This document shows, piece by piece, positions 9,311 through 17,062 of a stretch of DNA of 64,000 bases (positions within the stretch are counted from its first letter, which is position 1; every line of letters starts with the position of its first letter). Location of the stretch: NCBI RefSeq assembly GCF_001428435.1, contig NZ_LMSO01000008.1, positions 124,001 to 188,000 on the forward strand, read 5' to 3'. A program made the position numbers and the translations under genes. This stretch comes from Arthrobacter sp. Soil782. Its GTDB lineage: Bacteria > Actinomycetota > Actinomycetes > Actinomycetales > Micrococcaceae. Under the pieces are notes generated by a model. The model was given only the letters and a program-made list of their open reading frames with translations. It was not told the DNA's origin and ran no database searches.

Positions 9311-9982
9311 ATGAGAACAATCATGAGTTACCTGCCCCTGCAGACCGGGAATGAATCCACACTCGGAGGTGTCGCTGACTGGGCGGTAACCATGATGGAG
9401 ACGATCGGTGCACCCGGTGCGGGCCTGGCGATCGCCCTCGAGAATCTTTTCCCCCCGCTTCCCAGCGAGGTCATCCTCCCGCTTGCAGGTTTCACGGCCA
9501 GCAGGGGAGATTTCACCCTGTTCGAAGCACTCTTCTGGACCACCGCCGGCTCGGTGGTGGGTGCCTACCTGCTCTACCTGCTGGGAGTACTCCTCGGCCG
9601 GGACCGGATGAGGACTCTGGTGTCCAAGGTCCCCCTGGTCGATCTTGAGGATGTTGACAGCGTTGAGGCGTGGTTCGACCGCCACGGCTACAAGGCCGTT
9701 TTTTTCGGTCGGATGGTGCCGATTTTCCGCAGCCTGGTCTCCATTCCTGCCGGTATCGAACGCATGCCGGTGTGGAAGTTCCTTGGCCTGACTCTCGCGG
9801 GAAGCCTGATCTGGAACACCATCTTCGTGTTATCCGGCTACTACCTGGGTGAAAACTGGCATTTGGTGGAGCAGTATGCGGGCATCTTTCAGAAACTGGT
9901 GATTGCCGCCGTCGTGCTGGTGGTTGCCTTCTTCATTATCAGCAAGGTACGGAAGGTGCGTCGCAAGCGCGAAGCCTCATGA
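9311..9982 (+). CDS. DedA family membrane protein
   Basis: 223 residues with four to five hydrophobic segments and the DedA/SNARE-associated domain: ENLFPPLPSEVILPLAG near 41-57 and FFGRMVPIFRSLVSIPAG around 132-149, including the conserved acidic residue and the two arginines. DedA proteins act in membrane lipid (undecaprenyl or phospholipid) translocation and membrane homeostasis. The tail is strongly basic (KVRKVRRKREAS), as expected for a cytoplasmic C-terminus. Start may be 9311 or the ATG at 9323; neither has a good ribosome binding site. The stop overlaps the next gene (ATGA). Confidence 0.9.
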   Translation: MRTIMSYLPLQTGNESTLGGVADWAVTMMETIGAPGAGLAIALENLFPPLPSEVILPLAGFTASRGDFTLFEALFWTTAGSVVGAYLLYLLGVLLGRDRMRTLVSKVPLVDLEDVDSVEAWFDRHGYKAVFFGRMVPIFRSLVSIPAGIERMPVWKFLGLTLAGSLIWNTIFVLSGYYLGENWHLVEQYAGIFQKLVIAAVVLVVAFFIISKVRKVRRKREAS

Positions 9983-10626
9983 CCCGGCTGAGCGACGTGT
10001 GGCCGCTCTTCGGTCTGGAACTCCGGACGCCGCGGCTGTCGCTCACGCCGGTTCGGGACGAGCAGTTGCCGGAGCTGATCAATGCCGTGCTGGATGGAAT
10101 CCATGACCCGGCGAAGATGCCGTTCGGTGTTCCGTGGACGGACGCACCGCGGGACGTGCTGATCCGCGAGACGGTCAAGCACCAGTGGCGCCAGCGCTGC
10201 TCGGTTGAGCCTGGGTCCTGGACGATCAATTTCGCCGTGAGCTTCGAGGGCAGGGTGGTGGGGATGCAGGACGTCTCCGCCCGCGATTTCCAGCTCTTGC
10301 GCACGATTCATAGCGGTTCCTGGCTGACACAGTCGGTCCAGAGCCGAGGGTTGGGCAAGGAGATGCGGGCCGCAATCCTCCTCTTCGCATTCGATCATCT
10401 CGGTGCCGCCGCAGCGCTGTCAGAGGCCGCCGATTGGAATGCTGCCTCGCGCGGGGTTTCGCACAGCCTCGGATACGGCCCGAACGGTGTATCAGAGTTG
10501 GTTGCCCGACCCGGTGAAGTGACCAGGCAAGTGCACCTCCGGCTGCAGGCGGACGGGTTCAACCGACCTGAGTGGACGCTCCGTGTCGAGGGGTTGGAGC
10601 CGGTTCTGCCGCTTCTAACCGGCTGA
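9979..10626 (+). CDS. GNAT family N-acetyltransferase
   Basis: 215 residues. GNAT fold with the acetyl-CoA-binding motif A visible as QSRGLGKEMRAAILLFAFDHLGA (about 115-137, Q/RxxGxG pattern) and preceding beta strands containing GRVVGMQDVSARDF. The opening LELRTPRLSLTPVRDEQL is typical of the RimJ/RimL-like acetyltransferases. Acceptor unknown. It overlaps the dedA stop by 4 bases, so it is probably in the same transcript. Confidence 0.88.
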   Translation: MTRLSDVWPLFGLELRTPRLSLTPVRDEQLPELINAVLDGIHDPAKMPFGVPWTDAPRDVLIRETVKHQWRQRCSVEPGSWTINFAVSFEGRVVGMQDVSARDFQLLRTIHSGSWLTQSVQSRGLGKEMRAAILLFAFDHLGAAAALSEAADWNAASRGVSHSLGYGPNGVSELVARPGEVTRQVHLRLQADGFNRPEWTLRVEGLEPVLPLLTG

Positions 10627-10694
10627 GACTCCGGGTTCCCAACCGCTTGGCCGGTTTAACGCCACCAGAAGTTCCAGCAGACTCCATTCTTTCC

Positions 10695-10722
10695 TTGACA
10701 TTGGCCTCGTTGGTTATATGGT
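10695..10722 (+). promoter_or_regulatory. promoter of the GntR-ABC operon
   Basis: Perfect -35 TTGACA (10695-10700), 16-base spacer, -10 TATGGT (10717-10722). The start point expected seven bases on falls on the ATG at 10730, so the mRNA would be leaderless and begin with a 20-codon ORF. TGGTTA occurs twice (10711-10716 and 10719-10724), overlapping the -10, and is a candidate operator for the GntR protein. Confidence 0.6.
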
Positions 10723-10729
10723 TAGTTAC

Positions 10730-10792
10730 ATGAGTAATGAACCAGCTAAGCGCATCGATCGCGCAGCCCCTGGTCCTGGAGCGTCATGTTGA
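10730..10792 (+). CDS. 20-residue leader peptide ahead of gntR
   Basis: ATG at the predicted transcription start opens a 20-codon frame, MSNEPAKRIDRAAPGPGASC, ending with a TGA at 10790-10792. The ATG of the GntR gene (10786) lies inside its last codons (ATGTTGA), so ribosomes finishing the leader could reinitiate on gntR. No family recognised; the evidence is promoter geometry and the overlap. It may serve only to couple translation, since gntR has no ribosome binding site of its own. Confidence 0.4.
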   Translation: MSNEPAKRIDRAAPGPGASC

Positions 10793-11166
10793 TCGACAAC
10801 GGGCGGCCGATCTTTCTCCAGATCGCTGAACGTATCGAGAGCGACATCATCGACGGCACCCTGGCGGAGGAATCCCAGGTGCCGTCCACCAACGAGTTTG
10901 CGGCTTTCTACCGCATCAACCCGGCAACGGCGGCCAAGGGTGTCAACCGGTTGGTCGACGACAGAATCCTGTACAAGCAGCGAGGAATCGGCATGTTCGT
11001 TTCTACCGGAGCGCGGGCGGTGCTCATGCAGCGCCGGCGCGAGGAGTTCTTTGACCAGTACGTCCAGCCGCTTGCCCGCGAGGCACGGAAGCTCGGCATC
11101 GAGCCGGACGAACTTGCAGACATGATCAGGCAGGGCGAGCACGCCATTCAAGGGGGAACACAGTGA
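10786..11166 (+). CDS. GntR family regulator, YtrA subfamily
   Basis: 126 residues, the short YtrA type: N-terminal winged helix (PIFLQIAERIESDIIDGTL ... QVPSTNEFAAFYRINPATAAKGVNRLVDDRILYKQRGIGMFV, about 6-72) followed by only a short dimerising helix instead of an effector domain. YtrA regulators usually sit at the head of an ABC transporter operon and repress it, being released in response to cell-wall-active compounds. Here the next two genes are the ATPase and permease; the stop overlaps the ATPase GTG start by 4 bases. Autoregulation through the promoter at 10695-10722 is inferred. Confidence 0.92.
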   Translation: MLIDNGRPIFLQIAERIESDIIDGTLAEESQVPSTNEFAAFYRINPATAAKGVNRLVDDRILYKQRGIGMFVSTGARAVLMQRRREEFFDQYVQPLAREARKLGIEPDELADMIRQGEHAIQGGTQ

Positions 11167-12083
11167 GCACGGTCATTGAAGTCACCGACGTCACCAAGAC
11201 GTACCGGAAATCCGAAGCGCTGCGAGGTGTGACTCTTGCGCTGCAGCCGGACCGCATTTATGGCCTCCTTGGCCGTAACGGTGCAGGAAAGACAACGTTG
11301 ATGTCCATCCTTACCGCCCAGGGTTTCGCATCATCCGGGGAAGTACGGGTTTTCGGTGAGCACCCTTACGAGAACGAACGCGTCCTCAACCGCATCTGCT
11401 TCATCCGCGAATCCCAGAAGTACCCGGACTCCTTCACCGCGGAGCACGCCTTCAAATCCGCCGCGCTCTTCTTCGCAAACTGGAGCCAGGAACTTGCGGA
11501 TCGCTTGGTTACGGATTTCCAGCTTCCGCTGCGCCGCAACATCAAGAAGCTGTCCCGAGGCCAGCTTTCAGCAGTAGGAGTAATCATCGGGCTGGCCTCC
11601 CGCGCGGAGCTCACGTTCTTTGATGAGCCCTACCTGGGACTCGACGCCGTTGCACGCCAGCTCTTCTACGACCGCCTGGTCGAGGACTACTCGCGGCACC
11701 CGCGCACAGTGGTCCTGTCGTCTCACCTGATCGACGAAGTAGCGAACCTGCTGGAGCACGTGATCGTGATCGATCAGGGGAGGATCATCATGGATGATGA
11801 CGCCGAAACCATCCGCGGATCAGCATTTACGGTAGTGGGCTCGGCCGAGAAGGTTCGCACCTTCCTCGGCGGCCGCGAGGTGGTCCACTCAGACAATTTC
11901 GCTTCGCTGGCGTCGGTAACGGCACTCGGCACGCTGAACGAGTCCGAAACCCGGGAAGCTGCTGAACTCGGCCTTGAGCTCGCGCCCGTTTCCCTGCAGC
12001 AACTCATTGTCCGCAAAACCATGTCCGCATCACCGGCAAGTTCCGGGGCCGCGGACCGGCCCCTCTCGGAGGTAGCACGATGA
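11163..12083 (+). CDS. ABC transporter ATP-binding protein
   Basis: 306 residues. Walker A GRNGAGKTT at 37-45, signature LSRGQ at 130-134 (Arg in place of the usual Gly), Walker B LTFFDEP at 150-156, D-loop GLD and switch His188 in LSSHLIDEV. The C-terminal 80 residues are the variable extension common in YtrB-like ATPases. It powers the permease encoded next (4-base overlap). GTG start. A role in bacitracin/cell-envelope stress or membrane remodelling, as in B. subtilis Ytr, is inferred from the YtrA regulator. Confidence 0.92.
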   Translation: MSTVIEVTDVTKTYRKSEALRGVTLALQPDRIYGLLGRNGAGKTTLMSILTAQGFASSGEVRVFGEHPYENERVLNRICFIRESQKYPDSFTAEHAFKSAALFFANWSQELADRLVTDFQLPLRRNIKKLSRGQLSAVGVIIGLASRAELTFFDEPYLGLDAVARQLFYDRLVEDYSRHPRTVVLSSHLIDEVANLLEHVIVIDQGRIIMDDDAETIRGSAFTVVGSAEKVRTFLGGREVVHSDNFASLASVTALGTLNESETREAAELGLELAPVSLQQLIVRKTMSASPASSGAADRPLSEVAR

Positions 12084-12850
12084 ACCGCGTCGTCAAAGTC
12101 ATGCGGATGCAACTGGCCAACCGCTGGATTTTCATCGGGATACCCCTGATCATCCTCGCCGCATCCTTTCTGCTGACCCTGATCATCTGGTCGTTCATTC
12201 CGAACGACGGCGGGGTGCGCATCTCAGGCGGATCGCAGGCCGTCATGTGGTACTTCTTCGCCCTGGGCATCCAGTCCCTGACACTCACGTTCCCGTTCTC
12301 CCAGGGACTGAGCATTACCAGGCGCACCTTCTTTCTTGGCACACTGTCCCTCTTCTCGCTCATAGCGCTTATCACCGCCGTAACCTACTGGTTGCTGGGA
12401 CTGGTGGAGCAGGGTACCGGTGGCTGGGGAGTGGGCGGCAGCTTCTTCGCCCTCGATTGGATTGCGGACGGTCCCTGGTATCAACCGATAGCCTTCTACT
12501 TCGCCGTGATGATGGCGCTCTTTCTGATCGGGTTTTGGTCAGCCACGATCTACAAGCGCTGGCAGGCAACGGGATTGCTGATCGTCGGAATCAGTGTCGC
12601 TCTCGCGCTGGTTGGAACCCTGTACGTGATCGGCTCACGCAACGCCTGGCCCGAGGTCGGAGCCTTCCTGGGCTCGCAGACGCAGCTAGCAGTTGCCGGC
12701 TGGTTCGCCGTTCTGGCCCTTGCCCCTTGCCGGCGGTTCGTTCCTCACCCTGCGTCGGGCAGAGCCTTAGTCGGTTCCGCCGTGAAGTGGAACCGACCCC
12801 GCCACGCGGAGTCGGTTCCACTGCCTACGCTTCTCCACCGGATACCGTGA
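12080..12850 (+). CDS. ABC transporter permease, probably frameshifted at 3' end
   Basis: As read, 256 residues with five clear membrane helices (about 15-37, 55-75, 78-104, 138-160, 170-190). After AVAGWFAVLALA the frame turns into an Arg/Pro/Ser-rich tail (CRRFVPHPASG) with no resemblance to a permease. Dropping one C from the run of four at 12723-12726 instead gives ALALAGGSFLTLRRAEP and a stop at 12768-12770, completing a sixth helix with a positive cytoplasmic end. A hairpin follows at 12770. I infer a one-base insertion (mutation or sequencing error); the intended protein is about 229 residues. It pairs with the ATPase upstream (4-base overlap). Confidence 0.75.
   Translation: MNRVVKVMRMQLANRWIFIGIPLIILAASFLLTLIIWSFIPNDGGVRISGGSQAVMWYFFALGIQSLTLTFPFSQGLSITRRTFFLGTLSLFSLIALITAVTYWLLGLVEQGTGGWGVGGSFFALDWIADGPWYQPIAFYFAVMMALFLIGFWSATIYKRWQATGLLIVGISVALALVGTLYVIGSRNAWPEVGAFLGSQTQLAVAGWFAVLALAPCRRFVPHPASGRALVGSAVKWNRPRHAESVPLPTLLHRIP
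12770..12822 (+). terminator. competing hairpins after the ABC permease
   Basis: Three copies of one 9-base unit: GTCGGTTCC (12770-12778), its complement within GTGGAACCGAC (12787-12797), and GTCGGTTCCAC again (12811-12821). The middle copy can pair left (9 bp) or right (12 bp perfect, 12786-12797 with 12811-12822). There is no T-run. It directly follows the corrected permease stop at 12770, so it probably ends that operon or folds into alternative structures. Confidence 0.45.
12843..12848 (+). promoter_or_regulatory. -10 element of the exonuclease gene, probably leaderless
   Basis: TACCGT with exactly six bases before the GTG start at 12855. No clear -35 and no ribosome binding site, which fits leaderless initiation. 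Confidence 0.4.
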
Positions 12851-12854
12851 ACGG

Positions 12855-13844
12855 GTGGGAATTGAGTTCACGGCCATCGACTTCGAGACTGCCAACGGGT
12901 TTCGCGGATCGCCCTGCGCCGTAGGGCTCACGAAGGTCCGCAATGGCCGAATCGTCGAGGAAGCGCAGTGGCTGATGCGCCCGCCGGCAGGCCACGACCA
13001 CTTCGACTCCCGCAACGTCGCAATCCACGGGATCACCGCCGACATGGTGGCGCACCAGCCAACTTTCGGTGAGCTCTTCCCGGAGATCGGTGCCTTCATC
13101 GGAAACGATGTCGTAGTGGCCCACAACGCTGCCTTCGACATGGGCGTTATCCGTTCGGCGCTTGAAGTGTCCAACCTGGCCGGTCCTGCGTACGACTACA
13201 CCTGCACCGTTCTGCTCTCGCGCCGCAGCTACTTCCTTGTCTCCTACTCGCTGCCTTACGTGGCGGAAGCTGCCGGAGTTCCGTTGGTGAACCACCACGA
13301 CGCTGTTGAGGATGCCCGAGCCTGCGCAGGAATTCTGGTGGACATCGCGCATCGTGCCGAAGCGGCGACGCTCGAGGAACTCGTGTCCGGGCACCGTCTG
13401 AAGTTGTCCCGGCTTGAAGCCTACGAGCCAGGAATTTCTGAGCTTTCGAAGGCGACCCGCACGGCCCTGGAACGGGGGCCCGCCACCGGCTGGGCAGGTT
13501 GGCCGAACGAGGGACTGAACCCGGATCCGAACCCGGCTGCGGATCCCACACACCCGTTGTACGGGCAGACTGTTGTTTTCACCGGCGACCTCGGGATTCC
13601 CCGGCCGCAGGCAAAGCAGCGGGCCGCTGTGCTCGGAGCGCAACCGGCAAGCGCCGTGACCCGCAAGACCACAGTGCTGGTGGTGGGCAACGGCTTCGTT
13701 GCCGCCGATCTGCGGAGCGGTCGCGTAACGGGCAAGGCACGGCGCGTGATGGAGCTTCATGGCCGGGGCCAGAATATTGAAGTGCTCTCGGAAGCAGAGT
13801 TCCTGCAGATGACCGAGGGACGCTGGCCCGTCACGAGCCAGTAG
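12855..13844 (+). CDS. DEDDh exonuclease with C-terminal BRCT domain
   Basis: 329 residues, DNA polymerase III epsilon-like 3'-5' exonuclease. ExoI motif FTAIDFETANG (Asp9, Glu11), ExoII VVAHNAAFDMGVI, ExoIII HHDAVEDARAC, matching the four acidic residues plus His of the DEDDh class. After a linker (about 195-230) comes a BRCT-like domain: LYGQTVVFTGDLGIPRPQAKQRAAVLGAQ and TTVLVVG, resembling the BRCT of NAD-dependent DNA ligase. Probably a DNA repair nuclease; the substrate cannot be told. GTG start with a TACCGT box six bases before it. Confidence 0.9.
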   Translation: MGIEFTAIDFETANGFRGSPCAVGLTKVRNGRIVEEAQWLMRPPAGHDHFDSRNVAIHGITADMVAHQPTFGELFPEIGAFIGNDVVVAHNAAFDMGVIRSALEVSNLAGPAYDYTCTVLLSRRSYFLVSYSLPYVAEAAGVPLVNHHDAVEDARACAGILVDIAHRAEAATLEELVSGHRLKLSRLEAYEPGISELSKATRTALERGPATGWAGWPNEGLNPDPNPAADPTHPLYGQTVVFTGDLGIPRPQAKQRAAVLGAQPASAVTRKTTVLVVGNGFVAADLRSGRVTGKARRVMELHGRGQNIEVLSEAEFLQMTEGRWPVTSQ

Positions 13845-13852
13845 AGCCTTTC

Positions 13853-14806
13853 CTAGGCGCCCATTTCGGAGGCGAAGCGGCCGGCTAATTCCTCAACCGC
13901 ACGTGCCCCCGTGAGCTGATCAATTGCGGCGGCAGGGAGTGCATCGCGTCCATGCAGTGCGCCGATGATTGCACCGGCAACAGCTCCGGTAACCCGCGCT
14001 GCAGGCGCATCCTGCTCCGCAGCAGCGGCGAGGAAAGCGCTCACATGGGCAGCGTCGTCGTCGGTTGCGGTGGCAAGCACCAGCCTGAGTGCCTCGCACA
14101 GGATGTTTCCGGCAGTCGGTGAAGCAGTCGGGAGCGCGCCGGCATCCGGACTCGTGAGCTGGACCGAGAGGTCGGTTGACCCCAATGCCGCCGCGTGCGC
14201 TGCAGCGTCGGCTACAGCGTCCGACAGCGAGAGTTCCCGGTGGGCGATCGCATGAATCAGGCCGGCGAAGAGTGCTGCGGGAATTCGGGCAGCGGGATTG
14301 CCGTGTGTGATCGCTGCGGCATCGAGTGTGAGCTTCTCGACCATCGCGGGCGGAACATTGGCGATGAGGCCGAAGGGTGCAGACCGCTGGAGCGCACCGG
14401 GGCCGTCGTCGTCCGTTTCAAGCGGCCGCTGACGGCTGCCCATCTCGCCGCTTCTGAGCGCACGGATGCTGGCAGCGTCCGAGTGCCGTCGGGTATGCAG
14501 GACGTCCTGCCTGTCGATCCAGCGGGCAGGAGGAGCGGGAGCGGACGACGGCGGTGCCTCTCCCTGAGTCCCGAGCCACCGGAGGTATGCAAGCCAGAGA
14601 CAGGCGGTTTCATCGGCTGCGACGCCGTCGTTGGCCCACTCGAGCGCTTCAGTCATGCCGTCGACCGTGTAGAGCGTCAGTGCGGTGGCATCGCCGAAGA
14701 CAGACGCATCGGGTGATCCTGCGGCAGCCTCACCGAGTGCGCAGGCCAGGATCGAGCCGGTGATTCTGCTGCGCAATGGAGGGGGGAAGCATTCAGAAGA
14801 TGTCAC
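13853..14806 (-). CDS. ADP-ribosylglycohydrolase-like protein, metal site degenerate
   Basis: 317 residues. The pattern of an N-terminal SRITGSILACALGEAAAG helix, then ATALTLYTVDGMTEALEWANDG, and a C-terminal GAVAGAIIGALHG follows the ADP-ribosylglycohydrolase (DraG/ARH) fold. The metal-binding motifs appear lost: GDALG reads CALGEA, the (T/S)DDT motif reads GDAT, and the DxDT before the final Gly/Ala helix is replaced by EQDAPAARV. It may therefore be a pseudo-enzyme or bind ADP-ribose without hydrolysis. GTG start with TAGACT six bases upstream. Neighbours (exonuclease, aquaporin) give no obvious partner. Confidence 0.8.
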   Translation of the reverse strand: MTSSECFPPPLRSRITGSILACALGEAAAGSPDASVFGDATALTLYTVDGMTEALEWANDGVAADETACLWLAYLRWLGTQGEAPPSSAPAPPARWIDRQDVLHTRRHSDAASIRALRSGEMGSRQRPLETDDDGPGALQRSAPFGLIANVPPAMVEKLTLDAAAITHGNPAARIPAALFAGLIHAIAHRELSLSDAVADAAAHAAALGSTDLSVQLTSPDAGALPTASPTAGNILCEALRLVLATATDDDAAHVSAFLAAAAEQDAPAARVTGAVAGAIIGALHGRDALPAAAIDQLTGARAVEELAGRFASEMGA

Positions 14807-14812
14807 CCCGCT

Positions 14813-14818
14813 AGTCTA
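14813..14818 (-). promoter_or_regulatory. -10 element of the ADP-ribosylglycohydrolase gene, leaderless
   Basis: TAGACT on the minus strand with six bases before the GTG start at 14806. No ribosome binding site is present, consistent with a leaderless transcript. Confidence 0.45.
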
Positions 14819-14936
14819 GGCAGTCCACCCGTCAGATCCTGCCGCGGTGCCTTCAGGAAACGCCCAGATACGAGTGGAACGCTTGACGGGTTTGCCTCGT
14901 GCCCAGCACGCACCACCATCGAAGGAATCAACCACC

Positions 14937-15815
14937 ATGCACGCGATCAGCCAGGAAAAGCCCGCCACGGGCACTCGGTACGACGACAACGGCCCGGGCC
15001 TCATCACGGCTTCCCTGCTGGAGGCGCTTGGATCGTTTCTGGTGATCCTGGGCGGCTTGGGCGTGACCATGCTCAATCCGCAGGGCGGCATTGCGCCCGG
15101 TGTGGCATTCGGGCTGGGCCTGGCCGCGGCCATCGCGGCATTCGGCCGGCTATCGGGCGGTTACTTCAACCCCGCCGTCACCCTCGGACTGGCGATGGCC
15201 GGGCGCCTGGCGTGGAGGTCGGTGCTGCCCTTCATCATGGCGCAGGTTCTTGGCGGGCTTGCGGCGTCCGGCCTGTTCTGGGTGATTTTCAGCGCGCACC
15301 CGCAGGACATCCAGACTGCCGGGCTGTTCTCGGCAGCGGCGAACGGATATGCGGAGCACTCCTCCACCCAGTTCCCGATCGCGAGTGTGCTGTTGATCGA
15401 GGTCACTGCGGCTGCTCTGCTGACCGCAGTAGTGCTTGGATCGACCGGCCGGTCACTTTCACGTCCAGCGGCTCCCTTCGCCATCGGCCTGGGATACGCC
15501 GTCTTGCTCACCGCGCTCGCTCCCATGGACAACGGCGCGATCAACCCTGCCCGGTCCACGGCAACGGCACTGTTCGCCGAGCCGTGGGCAGTACAGCAGC
15601 TGTGGCTCTTTTGGCTTGCCCCCCTGCTCGGTGCCCTGATCGCGGGCCTGCTCTACCGGAGCTTCGACCTCGCGGTCCGCAGCCGGCAGAGCGTGTCCGC
15701 CCCGGCGGGGGACAACCGCGCTCCGGAAACCAGCGACATTGCAGCCGGGTCCGCGGCAGCCGCCGCGACGCTGGCAGCCCGCCGTGACACCCATGACGAC
15801 GACGGCACCCCGTAG
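14937..15815 (+). CDS. aquaporin family channel (MIP)
   Basis: 292 residues, six membrane helices and the two half-helix motifs of aquaporins: NPA at 78-80 (GGYFNPAVTL) and NPA at 203-205 (GAINPARS). Together with the GLGYAVLL helix this looks like an AqpZ-type water channel or glyceroporin; selectivity cannot be assigned. The C-terminal 50 residues are a hydrophilic Ala/Asp-rich tail. Start placed at 14937 (MHAISQEK) because GAAGGAA lies at 14920-14926; an upstream in-frame ATG at 14847 would add 30 residues without family match. Monocistronic. Confidence 0.9.
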   Translation: MHAISQEKPATGTRYDDNGPGLITASLLEALGSFLVILGGLGVTMLNPQGGIAPGVAFGLGLAAAIAAFGRLSGGYFNPAVTLGLAMAGRLAWRSVLPFIMAQVLGGLAASGLFWVIFSAHPQDIQTAGLFSAAANGYAEHSSTQFPIASVLLIEVTAAALLTAVVLGSTGRSLSRPAAPFAIGLGYAVLLTALAPMDNGAINPARSTATALFAEPWAVQQLWLFWLAPLLGALIAGLLYRSFDLAVRSRQSVSAPAGDNRAPETSDIAAGSAAAAATLAARRDTHDDDGTP

Positions 15816-15889
15816 CGCGTACCGACCGTCGAGGCGGCGTTCCAACCGGTGCTTCGGCGTTGCCGTCCGAAACTGTCGGAGGCGGCCGG

Positions 15890-15895
15890 TAGCTT
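15890..15895 (+). promoter_or_regulatory. -10 element of sbcD, probably leaderless
   Basis: TAGCTT followed by six bases and the ATG of sbcD at 15902. No ribosome binding site or clear -35 is seen. Confidence 0.4.
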
Positions 15896-15901
15896 GGAAT
15901 C

Positions 15902-17062
15902 ATGAGGTTATTGCACACGTCAGACTGGCACTTGGGCCGCTCCTTCCACGGTGTTGGGATGCTCGAGGCTCAGCGGCTTTTCGTCGATCAGTTGGAGAAG
16001 ACGGTCCGCGAGGAGAACGTGGACGTGGTGCTTATTGCCGGTGATGTCTATGATCGCGCTTTGCCTGGCGTGGACGTCGTCGAGCTGTTCGACGAGGCAT
16101 TGGAACGGATTACGGTGGCGGGTGCGCAGGTGGTGGTCAGCAGCGGCAACCATGACTCGGCAGTTCGGTTGGGATTCGGCGGGAAGCTCATTGAGCGCGG
16201 AGGGGTCCACCTCCGTACCCGGTTGGAAGACATCGGGCGCCCTGCCGTTCTCAGAATTGACGAGGGGATTGAGGTTGCCGTCTACGGTGTGCCATATCTT
16301 GAACCCCGGATGGTTGCGGATCCGCTTAGTTGTGAGAGTTCCACGCATACGGCAGTGACTGCTGCTGCGCTGGATCAGATCAGGTCGGACCTGCGGCGGC
16401 GCCGCACGCAATCAATCGTGCACTCGGTCGTCATGGCGCATACCTTCGCCAGTGGCGGCGTCGGCTCGGACAGCGAGCGGGAGCTCAGCATGGGCGGCCT
16501 CGGCGTTGTGCCCCTGAACCTCTTCGAAGGATTTGACTACGTTGCGCTGGGCCACCTCCATGGGCAGCAGCAGTTGCAGGAGCGGGTACGTTATTCCGGA
16601 TCTCCGCTGGCATATTCGTTCTCCGAGGCGCGGCAGTCGAAGGGAGCCTGGCTGGTAGACATTGATGAAGGTGGGGTAGGTGAAATCCAGCCGGTGAAGT
16701 GGGCTCCGCAACGCGAGCTTGCAATCCTGCGCGGTCCTATCGCTGAGCTCATCACTGCGCCGGAGCACGCAGCGGCAGAAAACGCGTGGTGCCAGGTGAC
16801 GCTCACCGATGCCGAGCGGCCGCACCAGGCCATGGAACGGTTGCGGGCACGGTTTCCCGGAACCCTGGTGCTCACGTTCGAACCGTCCCGAAGCGCGGGG
16901 GAAGAGCGTACCTACAGTGAACGGATCGCCCAGGCCACTGATGATGCTGCCATCTGCTGCGGGTTCCTTGAGCACGTACGTCGACGCAGTGCCAGCACCG
17001 AAGAGGCAGCCCTGTTCGCTGAGACGATCGACGCCCTGCGGGCAGCTGAAAGCGGCGTATGA
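15902..17062 (+). CDS. sbcD: exonuclease SbcCD nuclease subunit
   Basis: 386 residues; Mre11-type phosphoesterase that with SbcC cuts hairpins and processes DNA ends. All metal motifs visible: LLHTSDWHLGR (Asp8, His10), IAGDVYDR, SSGNHDS, VVMAHTFASGG and ALGHLHGQQ. C-terminal capping domain follows. It overlaps sbcC by 4 bases (ATGA at 17059), as expected for subunits made in fixed ratio. A TAGCTT box six bases before the ATG suggests a leaderless mRNA. Confidence 0.96.
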   Translation: MRLLHTSDWHLGRSFHGVGMLEAQRLFVDQLEKTVREENVDVVLIAGDVYDRALPGVDVVELFDEALERITVAGAQVVVSSGNHDSAVRLGFGGKLIERGGVHLRTRLEDIGRPAVLRIDEGIEVAVYGVPYLEPRMVADPLSCESSTHTAVTAAALDQIRSDLRRRRTQSIVHSVVMAHTFASGGVGSDSERELSMGGLGVVPLNLFEGFDYVALGHLHGQQQLQERVRYSGSPLAYSFSEARQSKGAWLVDIDEGGVGEIQPVKWAPQRELAILRGPIAELITAPEHAAAENAWCQVTLTDAERPHQAMERLRARFPGTLVLTFEPSRSAGEERTYSERIAQATDDAAICCGFLEHVRRRSASTEEAALFAETIDALRAAESGV

